Origin: Achromobacter agilis
GTDB lineage: Bacteria; Pseudomonadota; Gammaproteobacteria; Burkholderiales; Burkholderiaceae_B
DNA: 64,000 nt
Direction of reading: 5' to 3'
Assembly: GCF_900496965.1 (NCBI RefSeq)
Contig: NZ_UFQB01000005.1
Span: 274,770 to 338,769, forward strand
Shown here: in pieces, positions 42,057-51,259 of the stretch
Position numbering within the stretch: the first letter of the stretch is position 1
Layout of the letters: every line of letters begins with the position of its first letter
The notes under the pieces: generated by a model
The model's database searches: none
Told to the model about the DNA's origin: nothing
What the model saw: only the letters and a program-made list of their open reading frames with translations
Position numbers and translations under genes: made by a program

Positions 42057-43529
42057 ATGGCGCTTTCCATGACTTCCACCACGCTTTCCCGCCCGCCTGC
42101 CGCCACGGCCGCTCCGGCCGCCATGGGCCGCCTGGGCCTGGCCGTCCTGCTCTCGGGCGGCTTCATCACGATCTTCGACCTGTTCGTGGTCAACGTCGCC
42201 ATCCCCAGCATGCAGGCCACCCTGGCCGCGAGCTTCGCGCAGGTCGGCTTCATCATCGCCGCCTACGAGCTGGCCTACGGCGTGCTGCTGATCGCGGGCA
42301 GCCGCCTGGGCGACCGCCACGGAAGGCGGCGCGTCTTCATGCTGGGCATGGCGGGCTTCGCGCTCGCCTCCGCGTTGTGCGGCGTGGCGCCCACCGCCGG
42401 CACGCTGATCGCTGCGCGCATCCTGCAAGGCATGGCAGCGGCCATGCTCTTTCCGCAGGTGTATGCGCTGATCCGCGTCAGTTACGGCGGGTACGCGCGG
42501 CGGCGCGCCTTCGGGCTGCTAGGCATGACGCTGGGGCTGGCCGCCATTGCCGGACAGGTGCTGGGCGGCTGGATCGTGCACGCCGATCTCTTCGGCCTCG
42601 CCTGGCGCAGCATCTTCCTGATCAATGTGCCGCTGGGCATCCTCGCCTGGAGGCTGGCCCGTCACATTCCCGAATCCCGCGAACCGTCCGGCGCGGACAT
42701 GGACTGGCCCGGCGCGGCGCTGGTGGGCGCGGGCCTAGCCCTGCTGCTGCTGGCGCTGATCGAAGGCCCGCAGCGCAACTGGCCCGCCTGGACCGTGGTT
42801 TGCTGTGCCGCGTCCGCCGCCGCGCTGGTGTTGTTCGCGCGCATGCAGCGCCACATCGGCATCCGCGGCGGCGCGCCGCTGGTCGACCTGGACCTGTTGA
42901 CCCAACCCCGTTTTGCGGCAGGCTGCCTGCTGGTCATGCTGGTGTTCTCCACCGCCAGCGCCCTGTTCCTCTGCTATGCCCTGCTGGTGCAGACGGGATT
43001 CGGGCTGGACGCCCTGACGGCCGGCCTGATCTTCGCGCCGGCCAGCGCGGGCTTCGTGGCCGGATCGATGGCGGCGCCACGACTCGTCGCCCGCTTCGGC
43101 ATTCCGGCCATCGCGCTGGCCGCCCTGCTGTACGGGGCGGCGACGGCGGCGCTGATGCTGCGCGTGGGCGCCGCCGGGGCCGGCCTGGATCCGTGGTCGC
43201 TGCTGCCGCTCCTGGTGTGGCTGGGCGCGGCGCAAGGCGCGGTCAACACGCCTCTGGTGAACCTGGCGCTGGGTTTCGTCGACGATCGCCAGGCCGGCAT
43301 GGCGGCGGGCATCGTATCGACGCTGCAGCAGATCGGGGCGGCCCTCGGGGTATCCGCGGTAGGCATGCTGTTCGGCGGTACGCTGCAGACCTGCGGCGGC
43401 GCCGGCGCGGCCGAGTGCCACGCACAGGCATTCGCCAGCGCCTTGCAATTCAACGTTGCGGCGATCGCGGCGGCCACGGCCCTACTGTGGTGGCTGGGCC
43501 GCCGCGCCCGCCGGACTCAAGGCCTGTGA
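42057..43529 (+). CDS. DHA2 family MFS efflux pump
   Basis: 490 residues with 14 predicted membrane segments, typical of the EmrB/QacA branch. Motifs include FDLFVVNVAIPSMQATLAAS (segment 1), GSRLGDRHGRRRVFMLG (motif A) and RILQGMAAAMLFPQVYALI (motif B region). It exports drugs or toxic organics by proton antiport. No EmrA-type adaptor is present, so it works alone. In-frame Met codons exist at 42057 and 42069; either keeps segment 1. Confidence 0.87.
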   Translation: MALSMTSTTLSRPPAATAAPAAMGRLGLAVLLSGGFITIFDLFVVNVAIPSMQATLAASFAQVGFIIAAYELAYGVLLIAGSRLGDRHGRRRVFMLGMAGFALASALCGVAPTAGTLIAARILQGMAAAMLFPQVYALIRVSYGGYARRRAFGLLGMTLGLAAIAGQVLGGWIVHADLFGLAWRSIFLINVPLGILAWRLARHIPESREPSGADMDWPGAALVGAGLALLLLALIEGPQRNWPAWTVVCCAASAAALVLFARMQRHIGIRGGAPLVDLDLLTQPRFAAGCLLVMLVFSTASALFLCYALLVQTGFGLDALTAGLIFAPASAGFVAGSMAAPRLVARFGIPAIALAALLYGAATAALMLRVGAAGAGLDPWSLLPLLVWLGAAQGAVNTPLVNLALGFVDDRQAGMAAGIVSTLQQIGAALGVSAVGMLFGGTLQTCGGAGAAECHAQAFASALQFNVAAIAAATALLWWLGRRARRTQGL

Positions 43530-43535
43530 CCGGTC

Positions 43536-44342
43536 TCAACCGGCCGACAATTCGCGCGCCCGCTGTTCGGCCCGATGCACGCCCCGGACGATCGCGTCGG
43601 CCACGCCCGCTTCCCGCATGAGCGACAACGCCGCATAGGTGGTGCCGCCTTTCGAGGTGACGCGGTCCTGCAATTCGGTCAGCGCGACGTCTTCGCTGGC
43701 AGCCAGCGCGGCCGCGCCGCGGAACGCCGATACCGCGAGCCGGCGCGCATCGGCCGGCGCGAAGCCGAGTTCGGCCGCGCCTTTTTCCAGCGCCGCCATG
43801 AAATGGAACACGTAGCCCGGCCCGCTGCCGGTCACCGCGGTAACCGCGTCGATCATGGCTTCGCTGTCAGTCCAGATGCGTTCGCCCACGGCGGCGAATA
43901 ACGCATCGACCCGCTCGCGCTCCGCCGGACCGCAGGCCTGCGTGGCGTACAGGCCGGTCATGCCCAGGCCCACCTTGGCCGGCGTGTTCGGCATGGCGCG
44001 CACGATGCGCGCATGGCCGCCCAGCCAATCGGACAGAGAGGCCAATTCCACCCCCGCCGCGATGCTGACCACGGTGGCGTCGGCCGGCAGATGCCGCCGG
44101 ACCTGCCCGCAGGCCTCCCGCAGGACCTGCGGCTTGGTGGCCAGCACGCACAGCGTGGCGTCATCCAGGCCGGGGCCGGCGGCTTCGACGCAGGCCAGGC
44201 CGCGAGCGGCAAGGGCCTCGCGTGTGGGCGCATAGGGATCGACCACCAGGAATCCGGCCGGCTGCCGGCCCTGGCCGAGCAAGCCGTCGATGATGGCGCA
44301 GGCCATATTGCCGCCGCCGATGAAAGCGATTTTTTCGCGCAT
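43536..44342 (-). CDS. proC: Pyrroline-5-carboxylate reductase
   Basis: 268 residues. The N-terminal NAD(P) site is IAFIGGGNMACAIIDGLL. The substrate domain includes RAMPNTPAKVG, AVTGSGPGYVFHFMAALEKGA and the C-terminal TSKGGTTYAALSLM. The enzyme makes proline from pyrroline-5-carboxylate. It is 28 bases downstream of an FMN-dependent hydroxy-acid dehydrogenase on the same strand, an unusual pairing. Convergent with the DHA2 gene, with only six bases between the stops. Confidence 0.92.
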   Translation of the reverse strand: MREKIAFIGGGNMACAIIDGLLGQGRQPAGFLVVDPYAPTREALAARGLACVEAAGPGLDDATLCVLATKPQVLREACGQVRRHLPADATVVSIAAGVELASLSDWLGGHARIVRAMPNTPAKVGLGMTGLYATQACGPAERERVDALFAAVGERIWTDSEAMIDAVTAVTGSGPGYVFHFMAALEKGAAELGFAPADARRLAVSAFRGAAALAASEDVALTELQDRVTSKGGTTYAALSLMREAGVADAIVRGVHRAEQRARELSAG

Positions 44343-44370
44343 AGTGTTCCGATGAGGTTTGCGTTGCGGA

Positions 44371-45504
44371 TCAGCGCCGGCGCACCGCGGCCGCGTCCAG
44401 CGCGCCGATGCGGTTGCGGCCCAGCAGCCTGAGCGTGTTTTCGAGTTCGGCGCGCAGGATGGCCAATACCTCGTCTGCGCCGGCCGGGCCCCGGCCCGCC
44501 AGGCCGTACAGGGGCGCTCGGCCCAGCAGCACGGCGCGCGCGCCCAGCGCCGCCGCCTTGGCGATATCGCTGCCGCGGCGCACGCCGCCGTCCACCAGGA
44601 TCTCCAGCGACTGCCCCAGCTCCGCCGCCACTTCCGGCAGGACTTCCAGCGGGCACGGCGCGCTTTCCAGCTGGCGGCCGCCGTGGTTGGACAGGACGAT
44701 GCCGTCAACACCGTGCGAATGCGCGCGCCGCGCGTCGGCCAGCCCCTGGATGCCCTTGATGACGATGCGTCCGCGCCAGGCGCGGCGCAACCACGCGACA
44801 TCGTCCCACGTAAGGGCCAGGTCCATCTGGCGACTGAGGGCCGAGGCCTGTTCCGTAATGTTTTCGCGCGCGTTGGAGCTGACGGCCAGGTTCTTCAGTT
44901 GCGGCCCGCCATGGCGCAGCATGCGCCAGCACCAGCCGGGATGCGCGGCCAGATCCAACAGCAGGCGACGCGACGGCCGCAAGGGCAGCTTGAAGCCGTT
45001 GCGCTTGTCGTGATCGCGGTTGCCATGCACCGGCACGTCCACGGTCAGGAAGAGCACGGTGTAGCCGCTCTGCCAGGCGCGGTCCATCAGGTGTTCCGCG
45101 ATGCGGCGGTCGCGCTGCACGTATAGCTGCAGCCAGAGCTCGCCGGAGGTCGCGGCGCGCACGTCTTCCAGCAGGGACGTAGACGCGGTCGACAGCACGA
45201 ACGGCAACCCGGCCTTGTGCGCCGCGCGCGCCAGATGGATGTCGGCCTCGGGCCAGAACAGGCCGTTCAGGCCGGTGGGCCCCACCACGGCGGGCATGGC
45301 TGCCGTCGCGCCCAGCACGGGCGCCTCCAGCCGGCACTCGGACACGTCCACCAGCACGTCGGGACGGAACTCGAGATCCGCGTACGCCGACGCGTTGCGC
45401 GCCATCGCGATGCCATTCTCGGCCCCGCCTTCGAGGTAATCGAACGCCAGTCGGGGCAGGCGCTTCTGCGCGCGCCGCCGGTAATCCATCACGCTGGGCA
45501 GCAT
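44371..45504 (-). CDS. FMN-dependent alpha-hydroxy-acid dehydrogenase
   Basis: 377 residues. The family signature is VLSNHGGRQLE (catalytic His and FMN contact). Others are FDYLEGGAENG at the start, LWLQLYVQRDR, the TVDVPVHGNRDHDKRNG segment, and VDGGVRRGSDIAKAAALGARAVLLGR. It oxidises an L-2-hydroxy acid such as lactate, mandelate or glycolate to a 2-keto acid; the sequence between 175 and 215 looks like the membrane-binding type (LldD/MdlB). It is divergent from an operon that starts with an FAD-linked hydroxy-acid oxidase of the other stereochemical family. Confidence 0.87.
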   Translation of the reverse strand: MLPSVMDYRRRAQKRLPRLAFDYLEGGAENGIAMARNASAYADLEFRPDVLVDVSECRLEAPVLGATAAMPAVVGPTGLNGLFWPEADIHLARAAHKAGLPFVLSTASTSLLEDVRAATSGELWLQLYVQRDRRIAEHLMDRAWQSGYTVLFLTVDVPVHGNRDHDKRNGFKLPLRPSRRLLLDLAAHPGWCWRMLRHGGPQLKNLAVSSNARENITEQASALSRQMDLALTWDDVAWLRRAWRGRIVIKGIQGLADARRAHSHGVDGIVLSNHGGRQLESAPCPLEVLPEVAAELGQSLEILVDGGVRRGSDIAKAAALGARAVLLGRAPLYGLAGRGPAGADEVLAILRAELENTLRLLGRNRIGALDAAAVRRR

Positions 45505-45793
45505 TTCCCTTCCTTGTTCCCCATGGATTTTCGATCTTTCATAAATTGCATACAGAACGATATGATTGTATTTCGATCATTTTAAAAATCGCAATACGGA
45601 TATGCCTGGAATCCGTATGCCCCATGCCTGGGGCGCGGCGCGCGTGAAAGCCGCGTCTTCTGAGCCCTAGGACATACCCTAAATTCAATCGTATTGAGAT
45701 TATTTAAATCGAAAAGCAATTTAAGTAATCGTATGCTGTGCCCGAATGCACTTGGAATTCCCTCGATTCCGAGCGCCATCCGGGACCACAGAC
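45505..45793. promoter_or_regulatory. Divergent control region with repeated AT-rich boxes
   Basis: 289 bases between two hydroxy-acid oxidase genes. Two AATCGTAT boxes occur near 45687 and 45728, and related ATTGTATTTCGAT sequence lies on the other side. An inverted repeat ATACGGAT (45594-45601) and ATCCGTAT (45611-45618), followed by GCCCC-N6-GGGGC (45619-45634), could form leader hairpins. AT-richness marks both promoters. Confidence 0.45.
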
Positions 45794-47221
45794 ATGACCA
45801 ACGGCATCACCCTGCTCGACGCGCTGACCCAGGCCCTGGGCGCAGACGCCATCCTCCATTCCGAGGCCGACCTGGCCGGCTACACCGAAGATTGGCGGGG
45901 CCGGTACAAGAGCCCAGCCCTGTGCGTCGCGCTGCCTGGCGATACGCAGCAGGTCTCGGAAATCGTGCGCCTCTGCCATGCGCATGGCACGCCCGTGCTG
46001 CCCCAGGGCGGCAACACCAGCCTGTGCGGCGGCGCGGTGCCGGCCGATGCGGGCCGGCCGCCGGTCATCGTGAACCTGTCGCGCATGCGCCGTATCCGCC
46101 GCGTGGACGCGGCCAACAACTCCATGGAGGTCGAGGCCGGCTGCGTCCTGGCCTCAGTGCAGGAAGCGGCCGCCGCCGAAGGCCGGCTGTACCCGATCAG
46201 CCTGGGCGCGGAAGGCTCGTGCCAGATCGGCGGCACCATCGCCACCAATGCCGGCGGCACCGGCGTGCTGCGCTACGGCAACACGCGCGACAACGTCCTG
46301 GGCCTGGAAGTGGTGCTGCCCGACGGCACGGTCTGGAACGGCCTGACCGCCCTGCGCAAGAACAACACCGGCTACGACCTCAAGCATCTGTTCATCGGAG
46401 CCGAAGGCACGATGGGCATCGTCACGGCCGCCGTGCTCAAACTACACCCCTTGCCCACCGCGCATGCCGTGGCCTGGCTGGCGCCCGAGAGCCCGCAAGC
46501 CGCGTTGGACATCCTGGGCCTGTTCCAGCGCGCCTGCGGCTCGCGCCTGTCGGCCTTCGAAATGATCGACAGCAACCAGCTGGACGTGGTGATGACGCAT
46601 GTGCCCGGCCGCAAGAATCCGCTGGCCGGCGCGCACCCTTGGCACGTGCTGGTGGAACTGTCCGACACGGGCGGCGACGCCGAACTCCAGGACCTGTTGC
46701 AGGAGATCCTGGAGCAGGCATCCGGGCTAGGCCTGCTGCATGACGCCGCCGTCGCGAGCAATGGCGCCCAGCGCGCCGCGCTCTGGGAAGTGCGCCACAG
46801 CGTGTCGGAAGGCAACAAGAAGGCTGGCGTGGGCCTTACCACCGACACCGCGGTGCCCGTGTCCGCCGTGCCGCGCTTCATCGACGAGGCCACGCAGGCC
46901 GTGCGCGGGCTGGTGCCCGGCCTGCCCGTGCTGATCGTCGCGCACCTGGGCGACGGCAATGTGCACTTCATTCCTTTCTTCACCTTCGATGCCTGGAACG
47001 CCCTGCGCGACCGCGACGCCACGGCCGCCGCGATCCGCCGCGCGGTCAACGACGTGGCCGCCGCGCTGGGCGGCACCTTCAGCGCGGAACACGGCGTGGG
47101 CCGCAGCTCCCTCGCCGAAATGGAGCACTACAAATCGCCGGTCGAGCTGGCGATGATGCGCGCCGTGAAACAGGCTTTCGATCCCGCCCATCTTTTCAAC
47201 CCCGGCCGCTTGTTGCCTTGA
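45794..47221 (+). CDS. FAD-linked hydroxy-acid oxidase (GlcD/D2HGDH type)
   Basis: 475 residues. The PCMH FAD domain has LPQGGNTSLCGGAVP and GGTIATNAGGTGVLRYGNTRDNVLGLEVVLPDG. The cap domain at the end has AHLGDGNVHFIPFF (metal-binding His) and FSAEHGVGRSSLAEM. The enzyme oxidises a D-2-hydroxy acid to a keto acid and passes electrons to the respiratory chain. It heads the operon with an ABC transporter and DapA-family lyase, 30 bases before the binding-protein gene. The ribosome site is weak; an in-frame ATG at 45746 is also possible. Confidence 0.87.
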   Translation: MTNGITLLDALTQALGADAILHSEADLAGYTEDWRGRYKSPALCVALPGDTQQVSEIVRLCHAHGTPVLPQGGNTSLCGGAVPADAGRPPVIVNLSRMRRIRRVDAANNSMEVEAGCVLASVQEAAAAEGRLYPISLGAEGSCQIGGTIATNAGGTGVLRYGNTRDNVLGLEVVLPDGTVWNGLTALRKNNTGYDLKHLFIGAEGTMGIVTAAVLKLHPLPTAHAVAWLAPESPQAALDILGLFQRACGSRLSAFEMIDSNQLDVVMTHVPGRKNPLAGAHPWHVLVELSDTGGDAELQDLLQEILEQASGLGLLHDAAVASNGAQRAALWEVRHSVSEGNKKAGVGLTTDTAVPVSAVPRFIDEATQAVRGLVPGLPVLIVAHLGDGNVHFIPFFTFDAWNALRDRDATAAAIRRAVNDVAAALGGTFSAEHGVGRSSLAEMEHYKSPVELAMMRAVKQAFDPAHLFNPGRLLP

Positions 47222-47251
47222 GCCGTCGTTCTCGATCCGCAGGAGTCCTCC

Positions 47252-48334
47252 ATGAAACCGACCTCCCATAACGCCTCGCGCCGCAACGCGCTCAAAACCG
47301 TGGCCGCCGGCGCCGCCGCCCTGGCCATGCCCATGATCTGGACGCCGTCGCGCGCGGCCTCCAAGCGCATCGTCGTGCGTGACGACGGCGGTATCTACAG
47401 CAAGGCCTACGGGGCCGTGTTCTACAAGCCGTTCTCCGAGGCCACCGGCATCCAGGTGGTCGGCGTGCAGGCCAACGCCGAGCCCACCGCGCAGATCCGC
47501 AGCATGGTGGACACCGGCAACTACACCTGGGACATGGCCAAGATCAGCCAGCCCGCCATCCTGATGCTGACCGAAGGCGGCAAGGTGTACCTGGAAAAGC
47601 ATGGCCTGGAGTCCGATCCCGTCGTGGCCACCATCCCCAAGCAGTACATGTCGCCCTACGGCGTCGGCAACAACGTGTACTCCACGGTGCTGGCCTACCG
47701 CACGGACGCCTTCAAGGGCCGGCGCGCGCCCGCCTCCTGGGCCGACTTCTGGGACGTGAAGAACATCCCCGGCCGCCGCGGCCTGCGCAAGCATCCGTTC
47801 GACACCATCGAGGAAGCGCTGATGGCCGACGGCGTGCCGGCCGACAAGGTCTACCCCTGCGACATCGACCGCGCGCTGGCGAGCCTGGACAAGATCAAGC
47901 CAGCGGTCGACGTGTGGTGGAACACCGGCGCGCAGGTCGAACAGATGCTGGGATCGGGCGAAGTCGACATGATCGCCACCTGGGTGTCGCGCGCGCAATC
48001 CGCGATCGCCAACGGCGCGCCCGTGCAGATCGTGTGGGACCAGAACATCTGGGGCTGCGACAACTGGTCCATCCTCAAGGGCACCCCGAACGCCGACGCC
48101 TGCCGCGAATTCATCAAGTTCGCGTCCGACCCGAAGCGCCAGGCGGCGCTGGTCGAGTACTTCGCCGCCGGCGTCACCCAGCCCGCCGCCTTCGACTACA
48201 TCAAGCCCGAAGTAGCCCGCAATTGCCCGACCCATCCCGACAACATCAAGACGGGCCTGCACATCAACGCCGCCCACTGGCTGGAAAAGCAGCGCGACGT
48301 GCTCGAGCGCTTCAACGGCTGGGTCCTGAAGTAA
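47252..48334 (+). CDS. Polyamine-type ABC transporter binding protein, Tat-like signal
   Basis: 360 residues. The N-terminus SRRNALK at residues 9-15 and the following AAGAAALAMP resemble a twin-arginine signal. The mature protein has the PotD/PotF-type fold (IVVRDDGGIYSKAYGAVFYKPFSEATGIQVVGV; WDQNIWGCDNWSILKGTPN). Ligand unknown; the family takes up polyamines, opines and some organic acids. GCAGGAG lies before the ATG. It is followed in 20 bases by the ATPase gene. Confidence 0.87.
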   Translation: MKPTSHNASRRNALKTVAAGAAALAMPMIWTPSRAASKRIVVRDDGGIYSKAYGAVFYKPFSEATGIQVVGVQANAEPTAQIRSMVDTGNYTWDMAKISQPAILMLTEGGKVYLEKHGLESDPVVATIPKQYMSPYGVGNNVYSTVLAYRTDAFKGRRAPASWADFWDVKNIPGRRGLRKHPFDTIEEALMADGVPADKVYPCDIDRALASLDKIKPAVDVWWNTGAQVEQMLGSGEVDMIATWVSRAQSAIANGAPVQIVWDQNIWGCDNWSILKGTPNADACREFIKFASDPKRQAALVEYFAAGVTQPAAFDYIKPEVARNCPTHPDNIKTGLHINAAHWLEKQRDVLERFNGWVLK

Positions 48335-48354
48335 TCCTTATCTAGTTGAACACC

Positions 48355-49446
48355 ATGTCTTCCTCCAATCTGCAAATCTCGGGCCTGGGCAAACGCTACG
48401 GAGACTTCGTCGCCCTGGCGCCCACGCACCTGGACGTCGCCCGCGGCGAGTTCCTGACGCTGCTTGGCCCCTCCGGCTCGGGCAAGACCACCCTGTTGAG
48501 CCTGATCGCCGGGCTGGCCCAGCCCGATGAGGGCCAGGTGCTGATCGACGGCGCCGACGTGACCTACGGCGCGCCCTACGAACGCGACATCGGCATGGTG
48601 TTCCAGAACTACGCGCTGTTCCCGCACATGAGCATCGAGGAAAACATCGCGTTCCCGCTGAAGATGCGCAAGGTGCCGGCGGCCGAGGCCCGCCGCCGCG
48701 CAATGGAAGCGCTGGAAATGGTGCGCCTGCCCCACGTGGCGGCGCGCCTGCCCCGCGAGCTGTCCGGCGGCCAGCAGCAGCGCATCGCGCTGGCCCGCTG
48801 CATGGTCTACCGCCCGGCGATCATCCTGATGGACGAACCGCTGGGCGCCCTGGACAAGAAGCTGCGCGACCAGATGCAGCTGGAGATCAAGCGCATCCAC
48901 CGCGAACTGGGCACGACCATCGTCTACGTGACGCACGACCAGGAAGAGGCCATGACCATGTCCGACCGCATCTGCCTGATGAACGGCGGAGCGATCGAAC
49001 AGCTGGGTACGCCGGCGGACCTGTATTTCCGCCCGCGGACCCTGTTCGTGGCCGACTTCCTGGGCGAATCCAATCTGCTGCGGGGCATCGTCGATTCGAT
49101 CGACGGCGACACCCTGTCGGTCAAGCTGGAGCGCCAGGGCGTGACCGGCCTGGCGCTGTCCAACGGCGCGCCCGTGCGCGCGGGCCAGCAGGTCACCTTG
49201 ATGCTGCGCCCGCAGAACCTGCGCATAAGCGCGGCGGGCGCGGGCGGCGGCCCGTCCCTGACGGGCAGACTGCTGGACGTCATGGTCACCGGCAGCCTGA
49301 CCAAGCTCTACCTGGATCCCGGCATCGCGGACGCCGAGCCCATCGTGGTGGCCTACCCCACGCAGCGCCAGGCCGAGCACTACGCCATCGGCCAGTCCCT
49401 GTCGGTCAGCTGGCAGGCCGCCGACGCGGTCGCCATCCCGGAGTAA
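48355..49446 (+). CDS. potA: PotA-like ABC transporter ATPase
   Basis: 363 residues. Walker A is GPSGSGKTT (about 37-45). The signature is ELSGGQQQRIALARCM, Walker B is IILMDEPLGALD, and the switch His lies in VYVTHDQEEAM. A C-terminal TOBE domain (from about 275; TLMLRPQNLRIS) marks the CUT1/polyamine type. It energises the fused permease encoded next, four bases downstream. I prefer the ATG at 48355 to the in-frame TTG at 48346. Confidence 0.88.
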   Translation: MSSSNLQISGLGKRYGDFVALAPTHLDVARGEFLTLLGPSGSGKTTLLSLIAGLAQPDEGQVLIDGADVTYGAPYERDIGMVFQNYALFPHMSIEENIAFPLKMRKVPAAEARRRAMEALEMVRLPHVAARLPRELSGGQQQRIALARCMVYRPAIILMDEPLGALDKKLRDQMQLEIKRIHRELGTTIVYVTHDQEEAMTMSDRICLMNGGAIEQLGTPADLYFRPRTLFVADFLGESNLLRGIVDSIDGDTLSVKLERQGVTGLALSNGAPVRAGQQVTLMLRPQNLRISAAGAGGGPSLTGRLLDVMVTGSLTKLYLDPGIADAEPIVVAYPTQRQAEHYAIGQSLSVSWQAADAVAIPE

Positions 49447-49450
49447 GCGC

Positions 49451-51226
49451 ATGACGACCCTTGCCACTCCCCGCAAGCGCATGAGCCAGGGGCGCCGCCA
49501 CTTCCTGATGGCGGCGCCCCTGGTCGTGCTGCTGCTGGTGCTGCTCATCTATCCCGTGGGGCAATTGCTGCTGCTGAGCGTGTTCGGCGACGAGGGCTTC
49601 TCGCTGGCGCAGTACCACCGGCTGTTCGAATCGTCCGTGTATGTGAACGTGCTGCTGATTACGCTGAAGATCTCGCTGTGGACGACGTTCTTCTCCGTGG
49701 TGGCCGGCTATCCCGTGGCCTACCTGATCTCCAGCCTGTCGGCCCGGCGCAAGACCTCGCTCCTGTTCTGGGTGCTGTTGTCTTTCTGGACCAGCTTCCT
49801 GGTGCGCACGTTCGCCTGGGTCGTGCTGCTGGGCCGCAATGGCGTGGTGAACCAGCTGCTCCAGGCGCTGGGCGTCCTGGACGCGCCGGCCAACTTGCTC
49901 TACAACTTCGGCAGCGTGCTGGTAGGCATGGTGCACGCGCTGATGCCGCTGGCCGTGCTGACGATGCTGTCGGTCATGGAGAACATCGACCGCAACCTGC
50001 CCCGCGCCGCCTCCACGCTGGGCGCCCGTCCCGGCACGGCGTTCTGGAAGATTTATTTCCCGCTGTCGATGCCAGGCGTGGCCGCCGCCGCCATCATGGT
50101 GTTCGTGACCGCGATCGGCTTCTTCATCACGCCCGCCCTGCTCGGCGGACGCAAGGAAACGATGATCACGCAGATCATCATCGATCAGGTCCAGCAGACC
50201 ATGAACTGGGAATTCGCTGGCGCGGTGTCGGTGCTGCTGCTGGTGGTGGTGCTGGTGGTGTTCGCCATCTACGACAAGGTGCTGGGACTCTCCACGATGA
50301 CGGGCGCGGCCTCTACCCGCGTGCGCGCGTCGGGCAAGGAAAGCCTGAGCCGCCGTGCCGGCGACGCCGTGCTGACGGTGCTGGCCAACATCTCGGACTG
50401 GCTTTTCGCCTTGCTGCCCAAGCGCCTGCGGCGCTCGGTGTCGGGCACCGGGCAGTCCCGCACGTTGTGGTGGATCGTATTGCTGGTGCTGGCCTTCCTG
50501 TCCGCCCCCGCCTTCCTGATGATCCCGCTGTCGTTCGATTCCGGCTCGGGCCTGACCTGGCCGCCCAAGGGCTTCTCGCTGCAATGGTACGAGCAGATGT
50601 TCACATCGCCCGTGTGGATGCAGGCGATCACGCGCTCGCTCGTCGTCGGCGTGGGCACGGGCCTGCTGGCGATGCTGATCGGCACGCCGGCGGCCTTCCT
50701 CCTGGTGCGCGCCAACATGCGGGGCAAGTCGGCCATGCTGGCCTTCGTGCTGTCGCCCATCGTGGTGCCGCGCATGATCATCGCCGTGGGCATGTTCTAT
50801 TTCTTCGCCCGGGTCGGCCTGGTCGGCTCGTCCATCGGCCTGATCCTGGCGCACACGGTGGTGGCGGTGCCTTACGTGGTGATCACCATGATGGCGGTAC
50901 TACGCAACTACGACACGCGGCTGGACCTGGCGGCGCAAAGCCTGGGCGCGGGCCCCTGGGCCACCCTGCGCTTCGTGACCTTCCCGATCCTGGGCGCCGG
51001 GCTGATGTCGTCGTTCCTGTTCGCGTTCGCCACGTCCTTCGACGAACTGACCATCGCGCTGTTTGCCTCGGGCGGTTTGAACGCCACCTTGCCCAAACAG
51101 TTCTGGGACGAGGTGACCCTGCAGATCTCTCCGGTGATCGCCGCCGTCTCGACCTGCCTTTTCATCTTCATTGCCGCGCTGATCTGGCTGGCTGACAGGC
51201 TGCGCCGCCGCAGCCTGGCCGGCTGA
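49451..51226 (+). CDS. Fused double permease of a polyamine-type ABC transporter
   Basis: 591 residues. It joins two complete permease units that are normally separate proteins (PotB and PotC). The first, about 1-290, ends with the EAA-like loop AASTLGARPGTAFWKIYFPLS and its last membrane segments. A polar linker (about 285-340) with Arg/Ser-rich sequence follows. The second unit, about 340-591, has the loop AAQSLGAGPWATLRFVTFPIL. Together they supply all transmembrane segments, with the adjacent ATPase dimer. Known fused cases exist in this family but are a minority. Confidence 0.87.
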   Translation: MTTLATPRKRMSQGRRHFLMAAPLVVLLLVLLIYPVGQLLLLSVFGDEGFSLAQYHRLFESSVYVNVLLITLKISLWTTFFSVVAGYPVAYLISSLSARRKTSLLFWVLLSFWTSFLVRTFAWVVLLGRNGVVNQLLQALGVLDAPANLLYNFGSVLVGMVHALMPLAVLTMLSVMENIDRNLPRAASTLGARPGTAFWKIYFPLSMPGVAAAAIMVFVTAIGFFITPALLGGRKETMITQIIIDQVQQTMNWEFAGAVSVLLLVVVLVVFAIYDKVLGLSTMTGAASTRVRASGKESLSRRAGDAVLTVLANISDWLFALLPKRLRRSVSGTGQSRTLWWIVLLVLAFLSAPAFLMIPLSFDSGSGLTWPPKGFSLQWYEQMFTSPVWMQAITRSLVVGVGTGLLAMLIGTPAAFLLVRANMRGKSAMLAFVLSPIVVPRMIIAVGMFYFFARVGLVGSSIGLILAHTVVAVPYVVITMMAVLRNYDTRLDLAAQSLGAGPWATLRFVTFPILGAGLMSSFLFAFATSFDELTIALFASGGLNATLPKQFWDEVTLQISPVIAAVSTCLFIFIAALIWLADRLRRRSLAG

Positions 51227-51259
51227 TCCGCGCCCGTTTCACCTCATAGGATACGTTTC

